This document shows, piece after piece, positions 8,245-16,400 of a DNA stretch of 64,000 nt; the stretch's first letter is position 1; each line of letters begins with the position of its first letter. The stretch lies in contig NZ_JABWRY020000001.1 in assembly GCF_014269205.2 (NCBI RefSeq), forward strand, positions 2,728,001-2,792,000, read 5' to 3'. Source of the DNA: Pseudomonas kermanshahensis. GTDB lineage: Bacteria > Pseudomonadota > Gammaproteobacteria > Pseudomonadales > Pseudomonadaceae. A model generated the notes under the pieces. That model saw nothing but the letters and a program-made list of their open reading frames with translations, did not search any database and had not been told where the DNA came from. The translations under genes were made by a program, and so were the position numbers.

Positions 8245-9144
8245 ATGACTGCCTCGCCCCTGCTCACCGCATTTCTGCCCCTGGCCCTGGGCATCATCAT
8301 GCTCGGCCTCGGGCTGTCGCTGACCCTGGCCGATTTCGCCCGTGTGGTGAAATACCCCAAGCCTGTGGTGATTGGCCTGGTCTGCCAGATCCTGTTGCTG
8401 CCGCTGGTGTGCTTCCTGATCGCCAACGGCTTTGGCCTGGAGTCCGCCCTGGCGGTGGGGCTGATGCTGCTGGCGGCCTCGCCGGGGGGGACCACGGCCA
8501 ATCTGTTCAGCCACCTGGCCCACGGCGATGTGGCATTGAACATCACCTTGACGGCGGTCAACTCGTTGATTGCGATCCTCACCATGCCGCTGCTGGTGAA
8601 CCTGTCGCTAGGCTGGTTCATGGCCTCGGACCAGGCCATCCCGCTGCAGTTTGCCAAGGTGTTGCAGGTGTTCGCGATTGTCCTCCTGCCGGTGGCGCTG
8701 GGCATGTTGATCCGCCACTTTGCCCCGCGCTTTGCCGCACGCATGGAAAAACCGATGAAGCTGGTGGCGGCACTGTTTCTGGCCTTCACCATCATCCTCG
8801 CGCTGGCCAAGGACTGGCAGACGGTGGTCGAGTACGCCCCCGTGGTAGGCCTGGCTGCCCTGTTGTTCAACGTACTGAGCCTGGCCGTAGGCTACTGGGT
8901 GCCCCGGCTGTTGAAGATTCCCAAGCGCCAGGCCATCGCCATCGGCATGGAAATCGGCATCCACAACGGTACCCTGGCGATCGCGCTGGCCTTGAGCCCT
9001 TCGTTGCTGAACAACGCCACCATGGCGGTGCCGGCGGCGCTGTACAGCCTGATCATGTTCTTCACGGCGGCAGGGTTTGGCTGGTGGGTGAGCCGCGGGC
9101 ACGTGGCAGAAACCGTTGAGGCTGAGGGCAACGCGGTCAACTGA
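8245..9144 (+). CDS. Bile acid:sodium symporter family (BASS) transporter
   Basis: A 299-residue membrane protein with about nine to ten hydrophobic segments. Family marks are visible: GIIMLGLGLSLTLADF near the N-terminus, LMLLAASPGGTTANLFSHLA in the core (the substrate/Na+ crossing region), and AIGMEIGIHNGTLAIALA near the C-terminus. Bacterial members import small organic anions with sodium, such as pantoate or 2-oxoacids, rather than bile acids. It stands alone, facing an unrelated gene downstream. The substrate cannot be told from sequence. Confidence 0.9.
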   Translation: MTASPLLTAFLPLALGIIMLGLGLSLTLADFARVVKYPKPVVIGLVCQILLLPLVCFLIANGFGLESALAVGLMLLAASPGGTTANLFSHLAHGDVALNITLTAVNSLIAILTMPLLVNLSLGWFMASDQAIPLQFAKVLQVFAIVLLPVALGMLIRHFAPRFAARMEKPMKLVAALFLAFTIILALAKDWQTVVEYAPVVGLAALLFNVLSLAVGYWVPRLLKIPKRQAIAIGMEIGIHNGTLAIALALSPSLLNNATMAVPAALYSLIMFFTAAGFGWWVSRGHVAETVEAEGNAVN

Positions 9145-9156
9145 GCGCCGTGACGG

Positions 9157-9624
9157 TCAGGGCCGCTCGCGTCGGTCGCGCAACTGGCGCTTGAGCACTG
9201 CAAGGGGCGGAGCGTAGAAAAAGCCGAACGACACGCTGCCTTGCCGGCCTTTGACCGCATGGTGAAGCCGATGGGCACGATGCAGGCGCTTGAGGTAGCG
9301 GCTGACTGGCCGCGGTTTTTTGGGCCAGTGACGATGAAAGAAGCCGTCGTGAGCCAGCACATACAACAGGCCGTACCCCGCCACGCCCCCACCCACCCAC
9401 TGCAAGGGGGCGTACCCGGCTTTACCCAGCGCCACCAGGCCGGCGGCGATCAGCCCCAGCGCAAGCAGGTAAACGTCATTGGTCTCGAGCATGCCCAGGT
9501 GTGGCTCATGGTGCGAGCGGTGCAGCCACCAGCCCCAGCCATGCATGATGTACTTGTGCGCCAGTGTGCCGACACCCTCCATGGCCACCAGTGTGCCGAG
9601 CAGCACGGCGAGATTGAACAGCAT
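9157..9624 (-). CDS. crtZ: Carotenoid 3-hydroxylase-like protein (CrtZ, fatty acid hydroxylase superfamily)
   Basis: I start this at MLFNLAVLL, giving 155 residues, the usual CrtZ length; an upstream extension to 9894 is unlike the family. All histidine boxes of the di-iron hydroxylase superfamily are there: HKYIMH, HRSHHEPH, HDGFFHRHW and HRAHRLHH. CrtZ adds 3-hydroxyl groups to beta-carotene rings to give zeaxanthin. No other carotenoid gene (crtE, crtB, crtI, crtY) is in the window and P. putida is not known to be pigmented with carotenoids, so the true substrate may be another isoprenoid or lipid. Confidence 0.85.
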   Translation of the reverse strand: MLFNLAVLLGTLVAMEGVGTLAHKYIMHGWGWWLHRSHHEPHLGMLETNDVYLLALGLIAAGLVALGKAGYAPLQWVGGGVAGYGLLYVLAHDGFFHRHWPKKPRPVSRYLKRLHRAHRLHHAVKGRQGSVSFGFFYAPPLAVLKRQLRDRRERP

Positions 9625-9800
9625 GTAACGGGTCCGGGTGATCGCAAGGGAAGGCGCAAGGTTACCGACTACCCGCCTATTTTTCCATGCAGGCGTGACG
9701 GGCTGTAGGCACTTTCCTGATGAAGCCCTTGTCATGTTTTTACCCTTGACCTCGCCTATCTCGGGGCGTAAGGTCCGCGACGCAATTTCGCATCCCCAAA

Positions 9801-9886
9801 CAGGAGTCCTGCATTGGACAGTAGCCCCAGTCGCTTGCGACAGGCCCACTTGGCGAGCTAGTCCGGCAGTGCCCTGCCACTGTCTC
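9801..9886 (+). promoter_or_regulatory. Candidate structured 5' leader upstream of mgtC
   Basis: The 414 bases between crtZ and mgtC contain no gene but several foldable elements. GGAC (9816-9819) can pair with GTCC (9861-9864), enclosing GTCG-CTTG-CGAC (9830-9841), a hairpin with a CUUG tetraloop. CAGTG (9867-9871) and CACTG (9878-9882) form a second hairpin. mgtC genes in enterobacteria have Mg-responsive leaders, so a regulatory RNA is possible. I could not match it to the M-box or yybP-ykoY consensus. Confidence 0.35.
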
Positions 9887-10038
9887 GCCGTCATGGCTTG
9901 ATGGTGGATTTCTTCAGCCCCCGTGGCTGCAGCTTCCTCTTTTCTTCCCTTCTGTGGTCCTGCGCATTTTCTGGTTATTCAACCACGCCAACACCAGATG
10001 GCGTTCATGCGGGCGTGTGCCCGTGGAAGAGGTTTGCT

Positions 10039-10752
10039 ATGGATTGGAAAGTCTTTCTGCTGCGTGTCAGCATCGCCCTGCTGCTGGGTGCCCTGATCGG
10101 CGCCGAGCGTCAACTGCGTCAACGCCTCACTGGCTTGCGTACCAATGCGCTGGTCAGTACCGGCGCTTGCCTTTTCGTACTGATGACCCAGGCTGTGCCG
10201 GGCATGGCCCCCAACGACGCCTCGCGCGTGGCCGCTTATGTGGTGTCGGGGATCGGCTTTCTCGGGGGCGGCGTGATCATGCGCGACGGTTTCAACGTGC
10301 GCGGCCTGAACACTGCCGCCACGCTGTGGTGCACGGCCGCCGTTGGCGTATTGTGCAGCCTTGGGCTGCTGCTGGAAGCGACACTGGGCAGCTTGGCCGT
10401 GTTGTGCGCCAACATCCTGCTGCGCGACATCGCCCAGCGCCTGGACCGCCAGGACATCGTCCCGGCCACTGAAGTGGAGCAACGCTTCGAAGTGCGTGTT
10501 GTGTGCCGTGCCGAGGATGAAATCCAGGTTCGCAGCCTGATGCTGCACAGCCTGGGCGACCCGGAGCTGCGCCTGCAATCGCTGCACAGCGAGGACCTGC
10601 CCAACCCGGCGCGCCTCGAAGTACGCGCCGAACTGCTGGGCAACCCGCAGGCACCGGCGCAGCTGGAACGGCTGGTCAGCCGGGTGAGCCTGGAAAAAGG
10701 TGTAAGCTCGGTGCGCTGGCAGTTGCAGCCACAAGAGGTGGCGGCAGACTGA
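10039..10752 (+). CDS. mgtC: MgtC/SapB family membrane protein
   Basis: A 237-residue protein beginning MDWKVFLLRVSIALLLGALIGAERQ. Diagnostic MgtC segments are GALIGAERQ, the Cys in STGACLFV, and GIGFLGGGVIMRDG followed by VRGLNTAATLW. Four to five membrane helices are followed by a soluble C-terminal ACT-like domain of about 90 residues. MgtC supports growth at low Mg2+ and intracellular survival in pathogens by acting on the F-type ATP synthase or phosphate uptake. The ATG has a GAAGAGG ribosome-binding site 6-7 bases upstream. It has a long leader that may be regulatory. Confidence 0.9.
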   Translation: MDWKVFLLRVSIALLLGALIGAERQLRQRLTGLRTNALVSTGACLFVLMTQAVPGMAPNDASRVAAYVVSGIGFLGGGVIMRDGFNVRGLNTAATLWCTAAVGVLCSLGLLLEATLGSLAVLCANILLRDIAQRLDRQDIVPATEVEQRFEVRVVCRAEDEIQVRSLMLHSLGDPELRLQSLHSEDLPNPARLEVRAELLGNPQAPAQLERLVSRVSLEKGVSSVRWQLQPQEVAAD

Positions 10753-10786
10753 CGCCCACCCATCCCACGGTTTGCAGGACCCGACT

Positions 10787-11293
10787 GTGCATATACGCCC
10801 TACCCTCACCCGCGACATCCCCTGGCTGGCCGAGGTCGAGCGTTCAGCCGCCCAGGCCTTCGCCCAACTGCCGGCGCTGGCGTGGCTGGCACAAGGCGAT
10901 GTGCTGGACAGCACAGCGCATCAAGGATTCGTCGATGCAGGCGCAAGCTGGCTGGCGGAGGGTGACGCCGGGCAGATCCTAGGCTTTGTGTGCGCACGGC
11001 GGGAGCAACAGGCATTGCACATTCATGAAGTTTCCGTGCGCCGGGAGGCTCAAGGGCAAGGGATCGGGCGCCTGCTGCTGAATCAACTGGTCGATGCGGC
11101 GCAAGCCGCCGGCGTTCGAGAACTGACCTTGACCACCTTTGTCGACGTGCCCTGGAATGCACCTTTCTATGCACGCTATGGGTTCGAGGCTATTGATGAA
11201 GGCCTGTTGTGCACGCGGCTGCGGGACATTCTGGCCAACGAGCATGCCCATGGGCTTGTCGGGCGTTGTGCAATGCGCATGAGCATCGATTGA
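10787..11293 (+). CDS. GNAT family N-acetyltransferase
   Basis: I choose GTG at 10787, because CAGGA lies 7 bases upstream and the protein then begins VHIRPTLTRDIPWLAEVE, the classic GNAT opening; a TTG at 10772 is an alternative. The acetyl-CoA motif is VSVRREAQGQGIGRLLL near the middle, followed by TLTTFVDVPWNAPFYARYGFEAI, the characteristic motif-B end. It probably acetylates an amine on a small molecule or protein; the acceptor is unknown. It lies 34 bases after mgtC on the same strand and may be co-transcribed. Confidence 0.85.
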   Translation: MHIRPTLTRDIPWLAEVERSAAQAFAQLPALAWLAQGDVLDSTAHQGFVDAGASWLAEGDAGQILGFVCARREQQALHIHEVSVRREAQGQGIGRLLLNQLVDAAQAAGVRELTLTTFVDVPWNAPFYARYGFEAIDEGLLCTRLRDILANEHAHGLVGRCAMRMSID

Positions 11294-11326
11294 ACAGCGC
11301 CTGCCGTGCTCACCCTTGATGGGCGA

Positions 11327-12895
11327 TCATGGGTCTACACCTGCCGAGGCATTGTTAGCCACGCAGTAACCGTCCCGCCCCTGCCCCTTGGCCTGGTACA
11401 ACGCGCTATCTGCCGCCGCCATCAGGCGCTCGGGCGTTATGGCTTGCCGAGCCGGGTCGCCGATGGCAATGCCGGCACTGAATGACACCCGCCCCAATGG
11501 GCTGCCGCCGTGCTCGATCACATGGCGGCGCAACACCTGCTGTATTTCCTGCACGATAAGCTCGGCGCCCGGCCCATCGGTGTCGGGCATCAATAGCGTG
11601 AACTCCTCGCCACCGAAGCGCACCGCCAGGTCTGCCGGGCGCTTCAACGCCTGTTGCAGCAGCTCGGCGAAACGCCGCAGGCACTCGTCGCCGGCAAGGT
11701 GCCCGTAACGGTCGTTGTAAGCCTTGAAGTAGTCGAGGTCGAGCATCACCAGCGCTACTGGGTAACCTTGCCGTCGAGCCCGCCGCACCTCGGGCTCGAA
11801 CACTGCATCCAGCCGCCGGCGGTTGCCAAGCCCAGTCAGGCTGTCGGTCATGGCCAGGGATTTCAGCGTCTGGTGCGCCTGGTGCAAGGCGCGCTCTATC
11901 ACAATGCGTTCGCGCAGTTGGCGCAACACTACCCCGCCGAACGCTGCCAACCCCACTAACAACAGCAACAGCACAGCCACTGATTTGATCGCGTCGTGCC
12001 GCCAGGGCGCCACTATGGATTCCCGCGACAGGCCAGCCTCTACCACCAACGGGTAACTCGACAGCGCCCGGTAGGCATATAGGCGAGGCGTGCCATCGAC
12101 TACCGCGACTGCCTCGACCAGCCCTTCATCGGCATAGGGCAAGTGGTTGCGAAAGACTTCGCTGTTGGCCAATGTGCGCCCAACGACCCTCGAAACGAAC
12201 GGGCGACGGACCAGAATCGTGCCGTCACGTTTGGCCAGCACCAGCGCGCCACGCTCGTCGATCTTGAAATCGCCGTAATAGCGCACGAACCAGTCCACTT
12301 TGATCGTGCCCAACAGCACCCCGGCAAAATGCCCGTCGGGGTACTCCAGGCGCCGCGAGATGGGGATGATCAAGTCGCCAGTCGAGCGGCTTCGCACCAC
12401 CGAACCGATGCGTACCTGCCGGTCGCGATGATTGCGGTGGTAAACGAAATAGTCGCGGTCAGCATTGTTGAGGTTGGGCGGTAGGGTCGCCTGGTCGGTA
12501 ACCAGCCAGCGGCCATCCGCGCCATACACGAACAGCCCGTGCAACTGCGGCATGAGCGCTTTTTGCCGCGCAAGCAATGCCTGCAGGCGCGGGCGGTTCA
12601 TATGCTCGAAACCATCGCCCTCCAGGCGCTCGGCCAAGGACGCGCTGACGACATCCACTTGGCGAATGGCGTCCTCGGCGTGTTGCGCCGTCGCCCGAGC
12701 CAGGTTGGTCACCATGTTTTCGGCATTGCTGAACGCGTGACGGTAATCACGCCAGATTCGCCAGCCTTCTACCATCACGAAGGCCAGCATCACCACCACC
12801 ATGAACGCCAGGACCTGGCGGAACAACGCCACAGCGCGGCCCTCGCCCGCTACCGCGAGGTGCCCATCGTCATCCTGTTTCCTGGCTGCGCACAT
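11327..12895 (-). CDS. Membrane diguanylate cyclase with dCACHE-type sensor
   Basis: A 522-residue inner-membrane signalling protein. One transmembrane helix lies near residues 24-46 and a second near 300-322, with a periplasmic sensor of about 250 residues between them (LFVYGADGRWLVTDQA, DYFVYHRN and IKVDWFVRYYGDF resemble dCACHE_1). The cytoplasmic GGDEF domain has an intact RFGGEEFTLL active site near 424-433 and an RPAD inhibitory (I-site) motif five residues before it, so it should make c-di-GMP under product feedback. The ligand is unknown. No EAL domain is present. Confidence 0.92.
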   Translation of the reverse strand: MCAARKQDDDGHLAVAGEGRAVALFRQVLAFMVVVMLAFVMVEGWRIWRDYRHAFSNAENMVTNLARATAQHAEDAIRQVDVVSASLAERLEGDGFEHMNRPRLQALLARQKALMPQLHGLFVYGADGRWLVTDQATLPPNLNNADRDYFVYHRNHRDRQVRIGSVVRSRSTGDLIIPISRRLEYPDGHFAGVLLGTIKVDWFVRYYGDFKIDERGALVLAKRDGTILVRRPFVSRVVGRTLANSEVFRNHLPYADEGLVEAVAVVDGTPRLYAYRALSSYPLVVEAGLSRESIVAPWRHDAIKSVAVLLLLLVGLAAFGGVVLRQLRERIVIERALHQAHQTLKSLAMTDSLTGLGNRRRLDAVFEPEVRRARRQGYPVALVMLDLDYFKAYNDRYGHLAGDECLRRFAELLQQALKRPADLAVRFGGEEFTLLMPDTDGPGAELIVQEIQQVLRRHVIEHGGSPLGRVSFSAGIAIGDPARQAITPERLMAAADSALYQAKGQGRDGYCVANNASAGVDP

Positions 12896-12938
12896 CCTAT
12901 TCCCTTGTTGTCTCGCGTTCGCCGCTTATGACTATAGT

Positions 12939-13733
12939 TCAGCGCTGCTTACGCGAAGCCAGCTCGATCCACACCGGTGCATGGTCGCTGGCCTTGGGTT
13001 CGTTGCGTACCCAGGCGTCCACGCCTGCAGCCTTTAGGTAAGGCGCAAGTTCAGGGTTGAGCATCACATGGTCGATGCGCAGCCCGGCGTTACGCTGCCA
13101 GTGATTGCGAAAATAGTCCCAGAAGGTATAAACCCGCTCGTCAGGGTGCAGGTGGCGCAGCGCATCTGTCCAGCCCTGGTTGAGCAAACGCTGGTAGCAA
13201 TCGCGGGTCTCAGGTTGCAGCAACGCGTCCTTGAGCCAGGAGCGCGGGTTATAGATGTCGAAATCGGTGGGGACGACGTTGAAATCGCCGGCTAACACTG
13301 CCGGGTGCCCGCTCTTTTGCAAACTGGCCGCATGGTCGATCAGGCAGTGGAACCAGCGCAGTTTGTAGTCGAACTTAGGCCCGGGTTGCGGGTTGCCGTT
13401 GGGCAGGTAGAGGCAGCCGATGATCAGCCCCTGCACCGCTGCCTCCAGGTAGCGGCTCTGGGCGTCATCCTCCATGCCGGGTAGGCCGCGGCGCACTTCG
13501 AGTGGCTCACTGCCACGCGCGAGAATAGCAACGCCGTTCCACGAAGGCTGCCCTTGGTACAAACACCCGTAACCCACCGTTTCTAGCGCTTCACGCGGGA
13601 ACTGCTGGTCGGGCGCTTTCAGCTCTTGCAGGCAGGCGATGTCAGGCTTCTCTCGCTCTAGCCAGGCGATCAATGCCGGCAATCGGCTGCGAATACCGTT
13701 GATATTGAAGGTGGCGATCTTCAGCGCTTTCAT
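12939..13733 (-). CDS. xthA: Exodeoxyribonuclease III
   Basis: A 264-residue apurinic/apyrimidinic endonuclease of the exonuclease III family, which repairs AP sites and blocked 3' ends. All active-site elements are present: FNINGIRSR (Asn), CLQELKA (Glu metal ligand), GDFNVVPTDFDIYNP (Asp/Asn), RIDHVMLN and SDHAPVWIEL (catalytic Asp-His). Length fits the family. Its start overlaps the end of the small upstream gene by 4 bases (ATGA), so they are translationally coupled. Confidence 0.95.
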   Translation of the reverse strand: MKALKIATFNINGIRSRLPALIAWLEREKPDIACLQELKAPDQQFPREALETVGYGCLYQGQPSWNGVAILARGSEPLEVRRGLPGMEDDAQSRYLEAAVQGLIIGCLYLPNGNPQPGPKFDYKLRWFHCLIDHAASLQKSGHPAVLAGDFNVVPTDFDIYNPRSWLKDALLQPETRDCYQRLLNQGWTDALRHLHPDERVYTFWDYFRNHWQRNAGLRIDHVMLNPELAPYLKAAGVDAWVRNEPKASDHAPVWIELASRKQR

Positions 13734-13972
13734 GCGTCAGGGTCGTCGATATGCGCCTGTACTGCATCTTCGAGCGCGTTGATGTGTGCCTGGTCGGCCA
13801 TGGCCTTGAGCTGCAACCAGTCATCCCAGTCGATGGCGCCGTCATCACGCAGGGCTTCGGCCGTGCGCACCAGTTCATGATGATAGGCATCCGGTGACTC
13901 GCGCTGGTAACTGACATCGTCATACTGGGCGTACCAAGCCTGCAACTCAGGAATGCTGCGTTCAATGCTCAT
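13730..13972 (-). CDS. Small conserved hypothetical protein coupled to xthA
   Basis: An acidic 80-residue protein beginning MSIERSIPELQAWYAQYDDV. It has no signal peptide or membrane helix and looks all-helical. It overlaps xthA by 4 bases and is almost certainly translated with it. I do not recognise the family. The tight coupling is the main evidence that it is a real gene, and it hints at a DNA-repair or stress context. Confidence 0.7.
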   Translation of the reverse strand: MSIERSIPELQAWYAQYDDVSYQRESPDAYHHELVRTAEALRDDGAIDWDDWLQLKAMADQAHINALEDAVQAHIDDPDA

Positions 13973-14139
13973 GTGCGTGGCTCCTCGCTACCCGCTTTGA
14001 ATGTGTGAGCCTTGCCCTGCGCCAGCGTTCAACCTCACTGAGAAAAGGAGCCGGCCGGCAAACTCTTTAAACCTTTGCCGCCTGCGAGCGCTCAACTGTA
14101 AGCGACACTGAAGTCGCGCCAACGGTTAAGGAGTGAAGC

Positions 14140-14640
14140 ATGAGCAATTTATTGATCAAGCGCATCGGGTTGTCGATAGCATTGGGCCTGGCCTCTGTGC
14201 ATGCGATGGCAGCGAGTTCCGATGATTTCGTTGACGCGGCCACCGAAGCGGGTATTGCGGAGGTGGTGACAGGCAACCTGGCCAAAGAGAAAAGCCAGAG
14301 CGCCGACATCAAATCATTCGCACAGCAGATGGTGACTGACCATACCCAGGCCAACCAGAAGCTTGGCGACATTGCCCGTAAACTCGATATTTCTGTCCCG
14401 GATGAAGCAGCGCTGACCGACAAGGTCAAGAAGATGATCTTGGAATGGCGTGATGAATCCTTCGACAAGTCTTATATCAACAACCAGGTCGATGCCCATG
14501 AGAAGGCCGTCGAACTGTTCAAGAAAGAAGCGGCATCGTCCGATAAGGCTGAACTGAAGGCATTCGCCAGCGCTACGCTGCCTAAACTCGAACAGCACCT
14601 GGAGCATGCCAAGGCACTTCAGGCCAAGCACGGTAAGTGA
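14140..14640 (+). CDS. DUF4142 secreted protein
   Basis: A 166-residue protein with a cleavable signal peptide (RIGLSIALGLASVHAMAAS, cut near residue 25). The mature part matches DUF4142, a ferritin-like four-helix family: SSDDFVDAATEAGIAEV, SFAQQMVTDHTQANQKL and the repeated AHEKAVELFKKEA and LPKLEQHLEHAKAL helices. Members are periplasmic and often stress-related; their activity is unknown. A good AAGGAG ribosome-binding site precedes the ATG. A weak inverted repeat GGCAAA/TTTGCC lies upstream at 14057-14079. Confidence 0.88.
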   Translation: MSNLLIKRIGLSIALGLASVHAMAASSDDFVDAATEAGIAEVVTGNLAKEKSQSADIKSFAQQMVTDHTQANQKLGDIARKLDISVPDEAALTDKVKKMILEWRDESFDKSYINNQVDAHEKAVELFKKEAASSDKAELKAFASATLPKLEQHLEHAKALQAKHGK

Positions 14641-14648
14641 GGCCAGAT

Positions 14649-14900
14649 ATGAGTAATGATGCATTGCGCTCGGAAGTGTTGACCCGTCTGCTGCATGCCC
14701 ACCCCGAGGGGTTGGGCAAGGAGGTGCTGGACAACTACCGCGGTGAAAAAGCGGTGGCCGGCATGTTGAAGACACTCCAGGACCACGGATTGATTCACGA
14801 TGGCGCCGTTGCCATAGACGGTGATCACCGCATTAGCCTGCAGTATCCGATAAAGCTGTCCGCTTCGGGGGTAGAAGCCGCGAAGCAATTGGCGCGCTAG
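14649..14900 (+). CDS. Small hypothetical protein, possibly winged-helix-like
   Basis: An 83-residue protein starting MSNDALRSEVLTRLLHAHPEGL; the ATG at 14649 is preferred over an in-frame ATG 12 bases upstream. Helical segments followed by VAIDGDHRISLQYPIKLSASGVEAAKQL have the look of a small winged-helix fold, but I cannot assign a family. It begins 8 bases after the DUF4142 gene and ends at a strong terminator, so the two form a short operon. Confidence 0.65.
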   Translation: MSNDALRSEVLTRLLHAHPEGLGKEVLDNYRGEKAVAGMLKTLQDHGLIHDGAVAIDGDHRISLQYPIKLSASGVEAAKQLAR

Positions 14901-14913
14901 CCAACGTGAATGC

Positions 14914-14938
14914 GGGGCCGCTCAGCGGCCCCTTCTCT
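14914..14938 (+). terminator. Intrinsic terminator of the DUF4142 operon
   Basis: GGGGCCGC (14914-14921), a TCA loop and GCGGCCCC (14925-14932) form a perfect 8-bp GC stem followed by TTCTCT. It ends the plus-strand unit and lies against the stop of the small minus-strand gene, so it may serve both directions. Confidence 0.85.
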
Positions 14939-15108
14939 CATTTATCTTTCTCGACGTCACGCGGAGCGATAGCCGGGCCTTGCGGGTCAACCTGCGGGTC
15001 TTCCAAGTCTGGTGAGTCCGGGTCGAACCCCAGGTCTTCCTGTTTGTCACCGTGATCGGAAGAATGAGGCCCCTCTTGCTGTGTGTGCTGCTTTCCAGGC
15101 GTTGGCAT
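14938..15108 (-). CDS. Small acidic hypothetical protein
   Basis: A 56-residue reading frame beginning MPTPGKQHTQQEGPHS and ending APRDVEKDK. It is hydrophilic and acidic, with a proline/aspartate-rich middle (FDPDSPDLEDPQVDPQ) typical of a disordered small protein. AGGAGA sits about 8 bases before the ATG, a strong ribosome-binding site, and a terminator follows. A competing frame starting at GTG 15113 gives a basic, low-complexity peptide and is less convincing. Function unknown. Confidence 0.65.
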   Translation of the reverse strand: MPTPGKQHTQQEGPHSSDHGDKQEDLGFDPDSPDLEDPQVDPQGPAIAPRDVEKDK

Positions 15109-15175
15109 GGCACTTTCTCCTGTGAATGTATACGGAAGAAAGCATCAGCCCGAGGAAGTTTGATTTATCAGTAGC

Positions 15176-16168
15176 TCATTTTGCTTGAGTGGCTTCGCTC
15201 AATTGCGAGCGAACCGCCTTCAGCGCCTCATCGCGCTCTAGCAGCTCATCCTGCAGACGCTGCACTTGGCGCACCTGTTCGGCATACAGTTCGCGCTTGT
15301 CTTCCAGGTTTTGCGTTTGCACATCCAACTGCCGCCGCATTTCCTCGGTCGCCCCTTGGGCTTGAGCCAAAATCGTTCGCAGGCCCTGAATCTGCGCGTC
15401 CCGCTGTTCAAGCAGTTCGTCACGTGCCTTGCGTTCGTTGGTGGCCTGGCGATGCTCGCCGAGCAAGCGCTCGTTATCACGGTGCAGGCGGGTCAGTTCG
15501 TCCTGCTTGACCATCATGCCCTGCTGCAGTTGCCGTACTTCAACTTGCAACTGTTGCAGTTGCGCCTCGTGGCGGCGCTGGTCCTGCTCGCGCTGTTCGC
15601 GGCTGGCGCTGCGGTAGTGCTCCAGGGCATCTCGGGCGTGGCGATGCTTGTCTTCGAGTGACCGCACCTGCTCTTCCTTGTCGTTCAGGCGCAACTGCAA
15701 CTCGCCCAATGACTGATTGAGGCTGGCACTGCGCAGTTGCTCAGCCTGCAAGGTGCTTTGCGTGGACAGCAGTTTCTCCGATTCGGCAGCCAGTGCCGCG
15801 TCCTGGATCTTTTGCTGTTGATGCGCCGCAGCCAGCGCTTCTTGGGCCAGCTGCAATTGTGCTTCGAGCTGTTCGCGTTGCTGGGTGAAAACGCTTTCGG
15901 CCTCTTCGATGCGTATATCCGCCTCTTCCTGTAGCTGTGTTGCCAACTGCCCGACAAAACGCCCAAGCGTGTCGCTCAACCCAGGGGCGCCCGCCGTGGC
16001 CACGGTTTGCTGGCCATTGAGCTCCTTCAGGTAGCGATGAATCGTGCTTTTCGAGCCGGTGTTGCCCAGCTCAATACGTACCGCATCGATGCTGGGGTTC
16101 TCCCCGCGGGCGATCAGCGCCTGACGCGCTTGCTGCACTACCACCTTGTTGATACCGCCCCGGGCCAT
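15176..16168 (-). CDS. KfrA-like DNA-binding coiled-coil protein
   Basis: A 330-residue protein with an N-terminal DNA-binding domain of about 60 residues (MARGGINKVVVQQARQALIA, then RIELGNTGSKSTIHRYLKEL) matching the KfrA_N family, and a long alpha-helical coiled coil from about residue 100 to the end rich in Gln, Glu and Arg heptads. KfrA was described on IncP plasmids as an autorepressor that assists segregation; chromosomal homologues in Pseudomonas are less understood. A perfect inverted repeat lies about 28 bases upstream of the start and is the obvious autoregulatory site. No ParA/ParB genes adjoin it, so it acts alone here. Confidence 0.85.
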   Translation of the reverse strand: MARGGINKVVVQQARQALIARGENPSIDAVRIELGNTGSKSTIHRYLKELNGQQTVATAGAPGLSDTLGRFVGQLATQLQEEADIRIEEAESVFTQQREQLEAQLQLAQEALAAAHQQQKIQDAALAAESEKLLSTQSTLQAEQLRSASLNQSLGELQLRLNDKEEQVRSLEDKHRHARDALEHYRSASREQREQDQRRHEAQLQQLQVEVRQLQQGMMVKQDELTRLHRDNERLLGEHRQATNERKARDELLEQRDAQIQGLRTILAQAQGATEEMRRQLDVQTQNLEDKRELYAEQVRQVQRLQDELLERDEALKAVRSQLSEATQAK

Positions 16169-16195
16169 GCGTGCTCCTACGATTTTGTACTGGAA

Positions 16196-16216
16196 TACGT
16201 AATATGTAATTACGTA
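16196..16216. promoter_or_regulatory. Likely operator of the KfrA-like gene
   Basis: TACGTAAT (16196-16203) and ATTACGTA (16209-16216) are perfect 8-bp inverted arms with a 5-base spacer, 28 bases upstream of the KfrA-like start codon. KfrA proteins repress their own promoters, so this is the best candidate binding site. Confidence 0.6.
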
Positions 16217-16345
16217 CTAATTTTGACCGTTCATCACCTCTAATTCAAGTGATATCTAACATGGAATAATCACGGCTTATCGCATGTGAAGGGCTGAATA
16301 AGCGGTTTTTGACTGGGAAACGCGTACACGAAGCGCAGAAAGCAA

Positions 16346-16378
16346 AACGCCCCGCCTGGCAAAAGCCAGCGGGGCGTT
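16346..16378 (-). terminator. Intrinsic terminator of codA
   Basis: A long stem of CGCCCCG with CGGGGCG plus CTGGC with GCCAG around an AAAA loop (one bulged C), followed on the minus strand by TTTTGCTTT. It lies about 20 bases after the codA stop codon and ends the cytosine operon. Confidence 0.88.
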
Positions 16379-16400
16379 GCGTTTGCAGCGTGCAGCGGTG

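Noticed and set aside
9801..9886. Assignment of the mgtC leader to yybP-ykoY or M-box
   Set aside because: The characteristic conserved loops of those elements were not found; only general foldability is supported.
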